NCBI GenBank assembly: GCA_034436555.1
Contig: DAOTUU010000048.1
Span: 62,001 to 126,000 of the forward strand
Source of the DNA: JAFMJV01 sp034436555
Lineage (GTDB): Bacteria; Chloroflexota; Limnocylindria; Limnocylindrales; CSP1-4
Length of the DNA: 64,000 nucleotides
Direction: 5' to 3'
The stretch's first letter is position 1; each line of letters starts with the position of its first letter. The notes under the pieces were generated by a model. That model made no database searches. It worked only from the letters and a program-made list of their open reading frames with translations, and had not been told where the DNA came from. The position numbers and the translations under genes were made by a program. This document shows positions 23,892 to 32,182 of the stretch, piece after piece.

Positions 23892-25439
23892 GTGCGGAAC
23901 CCACCACCGCGAACCGTGCGCGGCGCCGGTCTGGCGCCTGCGGCGAGGGTCGCCATCGTGCTCGTCGGCCTGGTCACCCTCGCGCTGCTGGCCGTGGGCT
24001 GGCCGGTGCATGCCAACGCGGTGCTGGAGTCCAGCGACCCACCGGACGGCAGCACGCTGACGGCTTCGCCTGTCGCCGTGACCGCGCGATTCAGCGAGCA
24101 GCTGGACGGGGCGGCCAGCCAGATGGTGCTGCGCGACGAGGCCGGCGGGGTGATCGCCACGGGTGGCGTGGACACATCCGCCGCGAACGGGAGGCGGATG
24201 GTCATCGACATCACGGCCCCGCTGCCCGATGGATCCTATGACGTCCGATGGACCGCGGTGAGCGCCGCGGACGGAGCGTCCGAGGAAGGTTCCTTCGGGT
24301 TCGCGGTCGCGACCGGCACGGTCGGCAGCCCCGTGCCATCAGCCTCGCCCCTGCCGGTGCTCACGGACTCGGTTCCCGCCGAGGGCGATGTCCTCGATGC
24401 CGTCGTCATGACCGTCACGGCGCGGTTCGCGTGGATGCCGCTCGATCCAGAGCGATCGCGCCTGGTCCTGCGCCAGGTCGGCGTGGAGCCACCCGTCGAG
24501 GTCGGACAGGGAGGCGTCGATCCCGCCAACAAGAAGCAGCGGGTGCTGCGCCTCGACCTGGCGGCGCCCCTCCCCGTCGGCGAATACGAGGTGCGGTGGA
24601 CGGTCGCCGTCATCGACGGGACGGATACCGCCAAGGGCAGGTACCGGTTCACCATCGCCTCCGTCCCACCCACGCCGTCGCCCTCGCCGAGCCCGACTCC
24701 TTCGGCAGCGCCCACGGTGTCTCCGAGTCCGGACAGGACGGATGCGCCGCCCACCGATCGGCCTGAACCCACCGATCGGCCTGAGCCCACGGATCGGCCT
24801 GAGCCCACGGACGCACCGTCCACCGCGACGCCGTCTCCGCGACCGCGACCCAGCATCCCCCTGGTGGATCCCACGCCGACGCCGAGCCCCACGCCCAGCC
24901 CAAGCCCCAGCCCGACGCCGACGCCGACGCCCAGCCCGACGCCCAGCCCGACGCCGACCCCCACGCCCAGCCCGACGCCGACGCCGACCCTCAGCCCAAG
25001 CCCAACCCCAAGCCCAAGCCCCAGCCCAAGCCCCAGCCCAAGCTCCAGCCCCTCGGCCCCGCCCAGCCCCTCGGCCCTGCCCAGCCCCTCGGCCAGTCCG
25101 ACGCCACCGCAGAGCCCCAGCCCGAGCCCCCTTCCGTCCCCGAGCGAGCCGCCGTCCTCGGAGCCGCCATCGACGCTGCCGCCGGAGACGCCGCGGCGCA
25201 CCAACCCCCCGCTGCCGACGCCACCGCCCGCGAACACGCCCGACCCGCTGACCGAGCCCGCGAGTCCGTCACCGCAGGCATCTGTCGATGGATCGCCCGA
25301 GCCGTCGCCCGGCACGCAGCCACTGCCCGGCCAGACGGGCAGCACCATCGATGACCTGCTGCCCATCGGCCTGGTCGTGCTCCTCGCCGTGGGCGTGGGC
25401 GGTGCGGTCCTGTACCGCCGGCGACCGACCGGAGCCTGA
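23892..25439 (+). CDS. Tandem CopC-domain protein with long Pro/Ser/Thr linker and C-terminal membrane anchor
   Basis: A 515-aa exported protein. A signal helix (VAIVLVGLVTLALLAVGWPVHA) is followed by a CopC domain (about 43-140, VLESSDPPDGSTLTASPVAVTARFSEQLDG) and a second, diverged CopC-like domain (about 150-250, DSVPAEGDVLDAVVMTVTARF). About 230 residues of PT/PS repeats follow, including three 18-bp units at 24754-24807 encoding DRPEPT. A final helix (LLPIGLVVLLAVGVGGAVLY) and RRR tail anchor it. CopC proteins bind copper outside the membrane, often through an N-terminal His; the likely mature end reads HANAV. The polytopic gene 1 base downstream (TGATG overlap) is a probable partner. 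Confidence 0.82.
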   Translation: MRNPPPRTVRGAGLAPAARVAIVLVGLVTLALLAVGWPVHANAVLESSDPPDGSTLTASPVAVTARFSEQLDGAASQMVLRDEAGGVIATGGVDTSAANGRRMVIDITAPLPDGSYDVRWTAVSAADGASEEGSFGFAVATGTVGSPVPSASPLPVLTDSVPAEGDVLDAVVMTVTARFAWMPLDPERSRLVLRQVGVEPPVEVGQGGVDPANKKQRVLRLDLAAPLPVGEYEVRWTVAVIDGTDTAKGRYRFTIASVPPTPSPSPSPTPSAAPTVSPSPDRTDAPPTDRPEPTDRPEPTDRPEPTDAPSTATPSPRPRPSIPLVDPTPTPSPTPSPSPSPTPTPTPSPTPSPTPTPTPSPTPTPTLSPSPTPSPSPSPSPSPSSSPSAPPSPSALPSPSASPTPPQSPSPSPLPSPSEPPSSEPPSTLPPETPRRTNPPLPTPPPANTPDPLTEPASPSPQASVDGSPEPSPGTQPLPGQTGSTIDDLLPIGLVVLLAVGVGGAVLYRRRPTGA

Positions 25440-26851
25440 TGCGGCCACCGTTCCGGCGTCCCCGCCTCCTGGTCGCGCTGGTCGCGGGTGTCGCCGGATC
25501 GGCGGCGCCCGCGGTGGCCTCGGCGCATTCGCTCAGCGGTCGCGTGTCCAGCCCGCTGCCGTTCGCCGCGTATGTGGCCGGAGCCGGAGTGGCTGTCGCC
25601 TGCTCGTTCCTGCTGGTCGCGCTGAGCGACCCGGCTCCCCCGCGCGATCGGACGGATGCGCCCGTCCACGCGGTGCCTCGACTGGCCCGGCTCGCGTTCC
25701 GGGCGCTGGGCCTCGTGGCCTGGCTCTGGATCGTGGCTCAGACACTCATCGGTGGGTCGAGCGATGCGGACGTCGCCTCGCTGTTCCTGTGGACCTACGG
25801 CTGGATCGGCCTCGCGATGGTGAGCGCGTTCCTGGGGCCCGTGTGGCGGTGGATCGACCCGTTCACGACGCTCCACGACCTGGGTGCCTGGGTGCTGCGG
25901 CGCATCGGCATCCGGGGGATCTCGCCACAGCCCTGGCCGGAGCGACTGGGCGCCTGGCCCGCGGTCGCCGGATTCGCATTCATCGTGTGGCTGGAGCTGG
26001 TCGCCGTGATCGGAGACGGTCGGCCGCTCGGCCTGGTGCTCGTCGGCTACACGCTGGTCACGCTGGCCGGGATGGCGCAGTTCGGACGCGACGCGTGGCG
26101 TTCCGGTGGGGAGGCGTTCGGCGTCTGGTTCGGGCTGCTGGGCCGTCTCGCGCGGTACGCCGCCGTGGAGGACGGCACGGACGCCCGCGTGCGCCGCAGG
26201 CCGTTCGGGGCCGGACTGGTGGCCCCGGGCTGGACCACCTCGCTGCTGGTGGTGGTGGCGCTCGGGACAGGGTCGATCATCTACGACGGGCTGTCCCAGA
26301 CGCAGCTGTTCTTCGACCTGTTCGGATTACCCTCGGTCCCCGCGGCCACGCTCATCATGGGCGCTTTCCTCGCAGCGATCGTGGCGGCGGTGCTGTGGGT
26401 GGCGCGCCGGGTGAGTGTCGCGGCGATGGCTGCGGGCCTGCTGCCCGTGGCGGTGGGCTACCTGGTGGCGCACTACCTCACCACGCTGCTGGTCGATGGC
26501 CAGCGGATCGTGGTGGCGGTGTCGGACCCGTTCCAGCAGGGCTGGGACCTGTTCGGCACGGCGTTCCTGGAGCCCGCCGTGGACTGGCTTCCCATGGAGG
26601 TCGTGTGGACGATCCAGGTGGGCGCCGTGGTGGTGGGCCACATCGTGGGAGCCTGGGCGGGTCACGCGGCGGGAAGGCGCACCGCGGCCGCTGGGGAGGG
26701 CGCCGCTCCCGACGCTGGCGCGCACGGTCAGCGCTGGCTGGCCATCCTGATGGTGACCCTCACGGCGCTCACGCTGTGGTCGCTGGGCCAGAGCCTGACG
26801 TTCGAGGGCGAGCCGGCCTCGGCCCTGGTGCGGGTGGTGAGCGGCGGATAG
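25439..26851 (+). CDS. Polytopic membrane protein paired with the CopC-like protein
   Basis: A 470-aa integral membrane protein with a cleavable-looking N-terminus (LLVALVAGVAGSAAPAVASA) followed by HSLSGRVSSPLPFAAYVAGAG, then about ten helices. Several His and Asp residues sit near membrane faces (AHYLTTLLVDGQRIVVAVSDPFQQGWDLFG). The layout resembles actinobacterial membrane proteins that databases sometimes label fenitrothion hydrolase, but I see no hydrolase motif and would not use that name. Overlap with the CopC-like gene suggests a role in copper uptake or delivery, by analogy with CopC-CopD; that is inference. Confidence 0.6.
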   Translation: MRPPFRRPRLLVALVAGVAGSAAPAVASAHSLSGRVSSPLPFAAYVAGAGVAVACSFLLVALSDPAPPRDRTDAPVHAVPRLARLAFRALGLVAWLWIVAQTLIGGSSDADVASLFLWTYGWIGLAMVSAFLGPVWRWIDPFTTLHDLGAWVLRRIGIRGISPQPWPERLGAWPAVAGFAFIVWLELVAVIGDGRPLGLVLVGYTLVTLAGMAQFGRDAWRSGGEAFGVWFGLLGRLARYAAVEDGTDARVRRRPFGAGLVAPGWTTSLLVVVALGTGSIIYDGLSQTQLFFDLFGLPSVPAATLIMGAFLAAIVAAVLWVARRVSVAAMAAGLLPVAVGYLVAHYLTTLLVDGQRIVVAVSDPFQQGWDLFGTAFLEPAVDWLPMEVVWTIQVGAVVVGHIVGAWAGHAAGRRTAAAGEGAAPDAGAHGQRWLAILMVTLTALTLWSLGQSLTFEGEPASALVRVVSGG

Positions 26852-26856
26852 GCGCC

Positions 26857-27765
26857 GTGACCGACGCCGCGCGACGGCGCACCTGGCGGCCACCCTTCCC
26901 GGTGGACCCGTGGCTGACCCTGGCGCCGCTGCGCCATGGCCCCGGCGACCCCACGATGCTCCTCCAGGCGGACGACATCTGGCGCGCCTCGCGCACGGCC
27001 GGCGGACCCGTGACGCTGCAACTGCAGTTCGCAGGTGGCGAGGTGCTCGCGACGGCATGGGGCCCGGGCGCCGAGATCGCCCTGGACCGGCTGCCCCGGC
27101 TGCTGGGCGCCGATGACGACCCGAGCGCGCTCCAGCCGCCACCGGGGTTGCTGCGCGATCTCGCCGCCCGGACTCGCGGGCTCCGGCTCGGCGCGTGCGA
27201 CTGGATCATGGGACCGCTGCTCCCGGCGATCTGTGAGCAGAAGGTGACCGCGAATGAGGCGCAGCGTGCGTACCGAGGGCTGGTCGCGGCACTCGGGGAG
27301 CCGGCACCGGGACCCGGTCGGCTGCTCCTGCCGCCCACTCCGGAGGTGCTCGCCGGGACGCCGTACTGGGCATTCCACCCGTTCGGCATGGAACAGCGCA
27401 GGGCGGACACCATACGGCGAGCGGCACGCCGCGCGGCGTGGCTGGAGGAGGCCCTGGATGGTCCGTCGACCGAGGCGATGGGCCGGTTGCAGGCGCTGTC
27501 GGGCATCGGTCCCTGGACGGCCGCGCAGACCGTCCGGGCAGCCATGGGCGACCCCGACGCGGTCAGCATGGGGGACGTCCACCTGCCCCACCTGGTCGCA
27601 TGGGCCCTGGCCGGCGAGCCGCGCGGCGACGATGCGCGGATGCTGGATCTGCTGGCGCCGTACGCCGGTCAGCGGGCCCGCGTGGTCCGGCTGCTCGAGC
27701 TCTCCGGGATCCGGGTGCCGCGCCGCGGGCCGAGATGCGCGGGGCGCTCCATCGCGTCGATGTGA
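26857..27765 (+). CDS. AlkA-like DNA-3-methyladenine glycosylase (HhH-GPD)
   Basis: A 302-aa base-excision repair enzyme. The helix-hairpin-helix LSGIGPWTAAQTVRAAMGDPDA precedes the GPD region MGDVHLPHLVAWALAGE, whose Asp is the expected catalytic residue. The N-terminal half (PVDPWLTLAPLRHG...LTLQLQFAGGEVLATAWGPG) matches the AlkA-type beta-rich domain, and ICEQKVTANEAQRAYRGLV is the usual Q-[KR]-[VI] segment. It removes alkylated purines from DNA. It follows the membrane gene by 5 bases with a GTG start, so it is co-transcribed; the functional link is not obvious. Confidence 0.85.
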   Translation: MTDAARRRTWRPPFPVDPWLTLAPLRHGPGDPTMLLQADDIWRASRTAGGPVTLQLQFAGGEVLATAWGPGAEIALDRLPRLLGADDDPSALQPPPGLLRDLAARTRGLRLGACDWIMGPLLPAICEQKVTANEAQRAYRGLVAALGEPAPGPGRLLLPPTPEVLAGTPYWAFHPFGMEQRRADTIRRAARRAAWLEEALDGPSTEAMGRLQALSGIGPWTAAQTVRAAMGDPDAVSMGDVHLPHLVAWALAGEPRGDDARMLDLLAPYAGQRARVVRLLELSGIRVPRRGPRCAGRSIASM

Positions 27766-27796
27766 CGATCCCCGGACGGGGACGCCGGGTGCGCGA

Positions 27797-27979
27797 TCAG
27801 GCCACGGGCGACTGCTGGGACGGCTCCTCGGCGGCCGCGATGGCGACCTCGATGCGGGCCACGTCCTCGCAGGCGGCCCGGTGCGCGGGACTGTCCGGCT
27901 CCGCGGTGTCCCGGCGGCGCCTGGCCTCGACATGCTGGGCCATCAGTTCAGCGCGGGCGGCGGTTCGCGGTGTCGACAT
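27797..27979 (-). CDS. Small hypothetical protein, 60 aa
   Basis: A short ORF rich in Ala, Arg and Glu with two predicted helices (AARAELMAQHVEARRRRDTAEP and HRAACEDVARIEVAIAAAEE). I do not recognise it. It occupies an otherwise empty gap between convergent neighbours, has an ATG start with GGAG about 12 bases upstream, and has a composition unlike the random frames around it. It could be a small regulatory or coiled-coil protein. Confidence 0.45.
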   Translation of the reverse strand: MSTPRTAARAELMAQHVEARRRRDTAEPDSPAHRAACEDVARIEVAIAAAEEPSQQSPVA

Positions 27980-28038
27980 GGGTGCTGCGGCTCCAGGGTT
28001 CGGCGATGGTCCGCGTCATCATGGCGCATCCGCGCGGG

Positions 28039-28785
28039 TCAGGCGCGCGGCTCCCAGGTGAACGTGCGCATCGCGACGACCAGTCCGGCCACCCCCCACA
28101 GCGCGATCCACAACAGGCTGACCGGCTCGAATGTGCCCAGGCGCGGATCCCACAGCGCCTGCAGCATCTCCGCGAACGGACGCACCGGGAACAGGCCGCC
28201 GATGGTCACCAGCACGCCCTCCTCGATGCGGATGAACGTGTTGGAGATGAACAGCAGCGGCAGGATGATGGCGTTCACAACGGCTGGCGCGGCGCTCGCG
28301 CTGGGCACCAGTCCCGCGATGGCGAGTCCCCACGCGGAGAACGTGGCGCCACCCACGATGAGCACCAGCAGCACCATCGGCAGGTTCGCCCACGGGATCG
28401 CGACACTGAACGCCACCGACCCGAAGGCCGCCACGATGACCGTGAGCAGCAGGCCCATCGCGACCGCGTGCAGGACGCGCGCGAGAAGGTATGTCCGGGT
28501 GGGCAGGGGCGTGCCGTGGACGCGCTTGAGGATGCCGTCGTCGCGGGCGATGGTGATGCCCATGGCGAGGGTCGTGAAGCTCGCGTTGACGATGGCGAAG
28601 GCGATGATGGCGGGCGTGTAGAACACGAGCGCCAGCTCGCCACCGCCGGTCGCGAACACCAGGTCCAGGATGAGCATGAACACGAGCGGAAAGGCGAACG
28701 TGAAGAAGGCCGACGCGGGGTTCCGCCAGAACGCGCGGTTCTCCGCTCGGACCTGGCGCCACAGGAGCGATGCGTGGCGGGTCAT
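28039..28785 (-). CDS. ABC-2 type transporter permease
   Basis: A 248-aa exporter membrane subunit with six helices in the ABC-2 pattern (FFTFAFPLVFMLILDLVFATGG, FAIVNASFTTLAMGITIARDDGILKRVHGTPLPTRTYLLARVLHAV, GLVPSASAAPAVVNAIILPLLFISNTFI). It overlaps the ATPase gene by 4 bases (ATGA). The pair would export a drug, lipid or polysaccharide; nothing nearby indicates which. Confidence 0.88.
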   Translation of the reverse strand: MTRHASLLWRQVRAENRAFWRNPASAFFTFAFPLVFMLILDLVFATGGGELALVFYTPAIIAFAIVNASFTTLAMGITIARDDGILKRVHGTPLPTRTYLLARVLHAVAMGLLLTVIVAAFGSVAFSVAIPWANLPMVLLVLIVGGATFSAWGLAIAGLVPSASAAPAVVNAIILPLLFISNTFIRIEEGVLVTIGGLFPVRPFAEMLQALWDPRLGTFEPVSLLWIALWGVAGLVVAMRTFTWEPRA

Positions 28786-29768
28786 CCGCGGCGACCCCGG
28801 CGCGATCGGGCAGGCGCGACTTCAGCCGTCTCAGGCGACTCGATCGTGGCACCCGGGTCGGCCTGGACGTGCCCTGTCAGGGCGAGATAGGTGTCCTCCA
28901 GCGTCGGCTTCGCCACCGCGAGGTCCTCCAGCACCACGCCGGCCTCGAGGGCCCAGCCGGTGAGCCGGTGCAGGTGACCCGTCGGGTCAGCCGTGTGCGC
29001 CAGGAGCAGGCCAGGATCCAGCGGGTCGGGGGTCAGCCCCAGATCGTCCGGCGGGATGACACCACCGGGCGGCCGGACCCGGACCAGCGTCTCCCGAGAG
29101 GTGCGCCCGATGACCTCCGCCGGGGTCCCCTCGGCGACGACGAGGCCGTCCACGAGCACGATTAGCCGGTCGGCGAGCGCCTGCGCCTCATCCATGAAAT
29201 GGGTCGTGAGGAGCACCGTGGTGCCGGTCGCCACGAGGCCCCGGATGATCGACCAGGCCGTCCGCCGGGCGGAGGGGTCGAAGCCGGTCGTGGGTTCGTC
29301 CAGGAACACCAGCTCGGGCCGCCCGACGAGCGCCACGGCGAGGTCCAGGCGCCGTCGCTGGCCGCCCGACAGCCTGCCCACCCGCAGGCCGCCCTGCTCC
29401 GCGAGGCCCACGAGCTCCAGGACCTCGCCCGCGGGGCGCGGGTCCGGGTAGTACCCGCCGTACAGCTCGACGGTCTCGCGCGCCGTGAGGTACCGCTCGA
29501 TCCCCGTGGACTGGAGCACGATGCCGATGCGGGCTCGCGCCGCCGGTTCACCGCGTCCTGGGTCGTGGCCCAGGACGTCCACGTCGCCCGCGCTGCGCTC
29601 GCGGTATCCCTCGAGGATCTCGACGACCGTGGTCTTGCCCGCGCCGTTCGGGCCGAGCATCGCCACGATCTCGCCGCGGCGGACCTCCAGGTCGATGCCC
29701 CGGACCGCCTCGTGTGCGCCGTACGCCTTGCGCAGACCCCGCACGCGAACCACCGTCTCACCCGTCAT
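28782..29768 (-). CDS. ABC-2 exporter ATP-binding protein (DrrA-like)
   Basis: A 328-aa ATPase with Walker A LGPNGAGKTTVVEILEG, signature LSGGQRRRLDLAVALVGRPE, Walker B LVFLDEPTTGFDPSARRTAW and switch TTHFMDEAQALADR. The Thr-Thr-Gly-Phe-Asp form and a 100-residue C-terminal domain are typical of DrrA/CcmA-type exporters of antibiotics and other hydrophobic compounds. ATG at 29768 gives VVRVRGLRKAYG directly; the frame runs open to 29918 but without a better start. The permease gene follows with a 4-base overlap. Confidence 0.9.
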   Translation of the reverse strand: MTGETVVRVRGLRKAYGAHEAVRGIDLEVRRGEIVAMLGPNGAGKTTVVEILEGYRERSAGDVDVLGHDPGRGEPAARARIGIVLQSTGIERYLTARETVELYGGYYPDPRPAGEVLELVGLAEQGGLRVGRLSGGQRRRLDLAVALVGRPELVFLDEPTTGFDPSARRTAWSIIRGLVATGTTVLLTTHFMDEAQALADRLIVLVDGLVVAEGTPAEVIGRTSRETLVRVRPPGGVIPPDDLGLTPDPLDPGLLLAHTADPTGHLHRLTGWALEAGVVLEDLAVAKPTLEDTYLALTGHVQADPGATIESPETAEVAPARSRRGRRG

Positions 29769-29897
29769 CAGGCAGGAGCCTACTCCTGTCAGCGTCTGCG
29801 GGCGCTGCGCTGGGTCGGCGTCAGTCGGTGCTCGGCGGAGCGGGGCCCTGCGTCGGGCGCTGACGACGCCAACCGCTCGATCGGGGCACGGCGATCG

Positions 29898-29911
29898 GTG
29901 AACCGGTTCAC
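29898..29911. promoter_or_regulatory. Perfect 14-bp palindrome GTGAACCGGTTCAC
   Basis: The palindrome has a central CG and TGAA/TTCA shoulders as in LacI/GalR-type operators. It lies about 30 bases upstream of a TACGCT box (29941-29946) that may drive the 129-aa membrane protein gene, and 130 bases upstream of the divergent ABC exporter. Confidence 0.45.
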
Positions 29912-29992
29912 GACGCATGGTCTGGCGGGCGGGAACGCGGTACGCTGGGAGACTGCAGGTCTTCGGATGAAGACCGACACGGGAGGGTACAC

Positions 29993-30382
29993 ATGTCGAG
30001 ACTGCCGACGGGCGTCCTGGTGCTGGCGGTGCTGGCCACCTTCGTGGGCATCATGGATCTGCTCTGGGGCCTGCGGATGATGGGCATCGTGACGTTCGGG
30101 CCCGTCGAGTCGGGGAGCGGCGTGTTCCTGTCCGGGCTCCTCACGTTCATCGTCGGGCTCATCTGGCTGGGCGTGGCGGGGGCGCTGACGTCGCTCAAGC
30201 CGTGGGGCCTCATGTTCATCCAGATCATGGCGATCTTCGGCCTCATCAACGCCGTCTTCGCGATGTTCGCCACGGGGTCCATCGCGACGGGCATCGGCCT
30301 GATGATCCTGCCCGGCTTCGTGTTCTGGTATGCCAACCGCGCGGAGATCGTGGAGCGCTTCACGAACTCCGGGAACCGCTGA
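29993..30382 (+). CDS. Small four-helix membrane protein
   Basis: A 129-aa protein with four predicted helices (VLVLAVLATFVGIMDLLWGLRMMG, GVFLSGLLTFIVGLIWLGVAGA, WGLMFIQIMAIFGLINAVFAMFA, GIGLMILPGFVFWYA) and a short charged C-terminus. It resembles small DUF-type membrane proteins common in actinobacteria and Chloroflexota, with no known function. GGAGG is 8 nt upstream of the ATG, and the TACGCT box is 47 bases before the start. A strong hairpin follows. Confidence 0.7.
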   Translation: MSRLPTGVLVLAVLATFVGIMDLLWGLRMMGIVTFGPVESGSGVFLSGLLTFIVGLIWLGVAGALTSLKPWGLMFIQIMAIFGLINAVFAMFATGSIATGIGLMILPGFVFWYANRAEIVERFTNSGNR

Positions 30383-30404
30383 GACAGGCGCCACGCCGTC
30401 ACCC

Positions 30405-30432
30405 GAGGGCCGGGCCGCGAGGTCCGGCCCTC
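30405..30432 (+). terminator. GC-rich hairpin after the small membrane protein gene
   Basis: GAGGGCCGG (30405-30413) and CCGGCCCTC (30424-30432) form a perfect 9-bp stem with a 10-base loop, 22 bases after the stop codon. No U-tract follows, but this is the clearest terminator-like stem in the window. Confidence 0.6.
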
Positions 30433-30513
30433 ATGATTCATCGGCGGGTCAGCCGTCTCACGGCGCGCGGGGCGCCAGGATGCGGCTGACCCGGCCGACC
30501 CACGGGGGGACAC

Positions 30514-31161
30514 ATGGTCCGAGACGATGCCCGCACGATCGTGTGCTTCGGCGACTCCAACACCTACGGCGCGAACCCGGCGGACGGCACCCGGCTTCCC
30601 CGGTCGGTCCGCTGGACGGGCATCCTGCGGGCGGAGCTGGGAGACGCCTTCGAGGTCATCGAGGAGGGCCTCAACGCACGGACCACGGTCCACGCCAGTC
30701 CGCTCAATGAGGCGCGGGTGGGACGCGACATGATCCAGCCGGTGCTGTGGACGCATGCGCCGGTGGACCTGGTGACGGTCATGCTGGGCACGAACGACCT
30801 GAAGATCTGGTACCACCTCTCCGCCCCCGAGGTGGCCCACGGTGCCGCCACGCTCGTTGACCTGGCGCTCCGTTCGCTGGCGGGCCCGGGCGGCACCCCA
30901 CCCAGGGTGTTGCTCATCGCGCCACCGCCGTTGGCGGAGCCGACCGAGAAGGCGATCTACTGGGGATTCGAGCAGGCGCGCGCCACCTCGCAGCAGCTCG
31001 CGCGGCACTACCGCATGGCCGCGACCATCAAGGGCGTCGGGTTCCTGGATGCGGGCAGCGTGGTGCGGACGAGCGCGCTCGACGGGGTCCATCTGGATGC
31101 GGAGGCCCACGGCGCGCTGGGCCGTGCCGTGGCCGCGACGATCGGGGATCTGCTGCCCTGA
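30514..31161 (+). CDS. SGNH/GDSL-family hydrolase (arylesterase-like)
   Basis: A 215-aa hydrolase with all SGNH blocks: the nucleophile Ser in VCFGDSNTYGANP, Gly/Asn in LNARTTV and GTNDLK, and the Asp/His pair in ALDGVHLDAEAHGALG. The closest general pattern is the arylesterase/acyl-CoA thioesterase group with W-x-G near the N-terminus (SVRWTGILRAELG). It would hydrolyse esters; there is no signal peptide, so it is cytoplasmic. The ATG at 30514 has no clear ribosome binding site. Confidence 0.88.
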   Translation: MVRDDARTIVCFGDSNTYGANPADGTRLPRSVRWTGILRAELGDAFEVIEEGLNARTTVHASPLNEARVGRDMIQPVLWTHAPVDLVTVMLGTNDLKIWYHLSAPEVAHGAATLVDLALRSLAGPGGTPPRVLLIAPPPLAEPTEKAIYWGFEQARATSQQLARHYRMAATIKGVGFLDAGSVVRTSALDGVHLDAEAHGALGRAVAATIGDLLP

Positions 31162-31309
31162 ACACGAGACGACGCAGGGCCCCTGGTCGAAGCGGGATTC
31201 TGCCGGCCGGGGGGATCCGGCATCGATGACATCCTGGACATGCGGAACCGCGGTGTCACGGCACGGATGACGCGATCCGCGTCAGGTCATCCGACGTAGC
31301 CTCGCGCGG

Positions 31310-32182
31310 TCACGCCGATGCGCCCGTCCCTCCCGCTGAGCGTCGCAGCGCCGCCTGGAGCTCAGCCGCGGCCGAGCCGGGCCGACCGTCCGCGATGGGC
31401 GCCCCGTCGAGGACCACGATGGGCATCAGCTCCCGGACCGACGACGACATCCACGCCTCGTGGGCGGCCGCGACATCGCCCACCGGATAGCGCCCCTCCT
31501 CGACCTCGTATCCGGCGCTGAGCGCGAGCGACCGGAGGTGCGTGCGCGTGACGCCCGCCAGCACCCCCAGGTCCAGCCCCGGCGTGAACAGGGTCCGGCC
31601 ATGGCGCCACCAGATGTTGGAGGTGGGCCCCTCCAGCACGAGGCCGTCGATGGTCAGGAACAGCGCGTCGTCCGCGCCTCGCCGGACCGCCTCGTCGCGC
31701 GCCGCGAGGCCGACCGCGTAGGACGTGGACTTCACGCCCGACAGCAGCCAGGGCAGCTCCGCCCGGGGCGTGCTGCCCACGCCCAGGCTCAGCGATGCGA
31801 CCCGGATGCCCACGAGCCGCTGCTCCTCGAACCCGGCCGGGATCATGGACGCGGTCGCGAGGACCACGGCCTCGCCCGCGCCCTCGGGTCCGCCGGTCCA
31901 GTAGAAGCGGAGCGCACAGTCGGCCAGCCCGCCAGCCCCGAGCGCCTCGTGAGCCAGCGCCAGGAGCGCCCCGCGATCGACCGGGGGCAGGCCGAGGCGT
32001 CCGGCGCCGGCCATCAGCCGGTCCACGTGTTCCTCCAGGCCGAAGGGTCGGCCGGCGTAGACCCGGATCGTCTCGAACACCGCCTGGCCGCGCGTCACGC
32101 CGACGTCATCCACCCGGAACAGCGGCGTCCCGGGATCCACGAGACCTCGACCCAGGACGGCGACGGCGAGGATGCCGCTCAT
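31310..32182 (-). CDS. pabC: Aminodeoxychorismate lyase-like class IV aminotransferase, PabC
   Basis: A 290-aa PLP enzyme of fold type IV. It has VDDVGVTRGQAVFETIRVYAGRPFGLEEHVDRL near the N-terminus, the PLP Lys in LLSGVKSTSYAVGLAARDEAVRRGADDALFLT and the LEGPTSNIWW segment. Sequence alone fits branched-chain aminotransferase or ADC lyase; the 4-base overlap with pabB argues for ADC lyase, which releases pyruvate from 4-amino-4-deoxychorismate to give p-aminobenzoate for folate. Start ATG at 32182; the frame continues upstream only inside pabB. Confidence 0.82.
   Translation of the reverse strand: MSGILAVAVLGRGLVDPGTPLFRVDDVGVTRGQAVFETIRVYAGRPFGLEEHVDRLMAGAGRLGLPPVDRGALLALAHEALGAGGLADCALRFYWTGGPEGAGEAVVLATASMIPAGFEEQRLVGIRVASLSLGVGSTPRAELPWLLSGVKSTSYAVGLAARDEAVRRGADDALFLTIDGLVLEGPTSNIWWRHGRTLFTPGLDLGVLAGVTRTHLRSLALSAGYEVEEGRYPVGDVAAAHEAWMSSSVRELMPIVVLDGAPIADGRPGSAAAELQAALRRSAGGTGASA

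Noticed and set aside
24870..25080. Regular repeat pattern resembling a CRISPR array
   Set aside because: It codes for PT/PS linkers of the CopC-like protein; there are no unique spacers of constant length and no cas genes.
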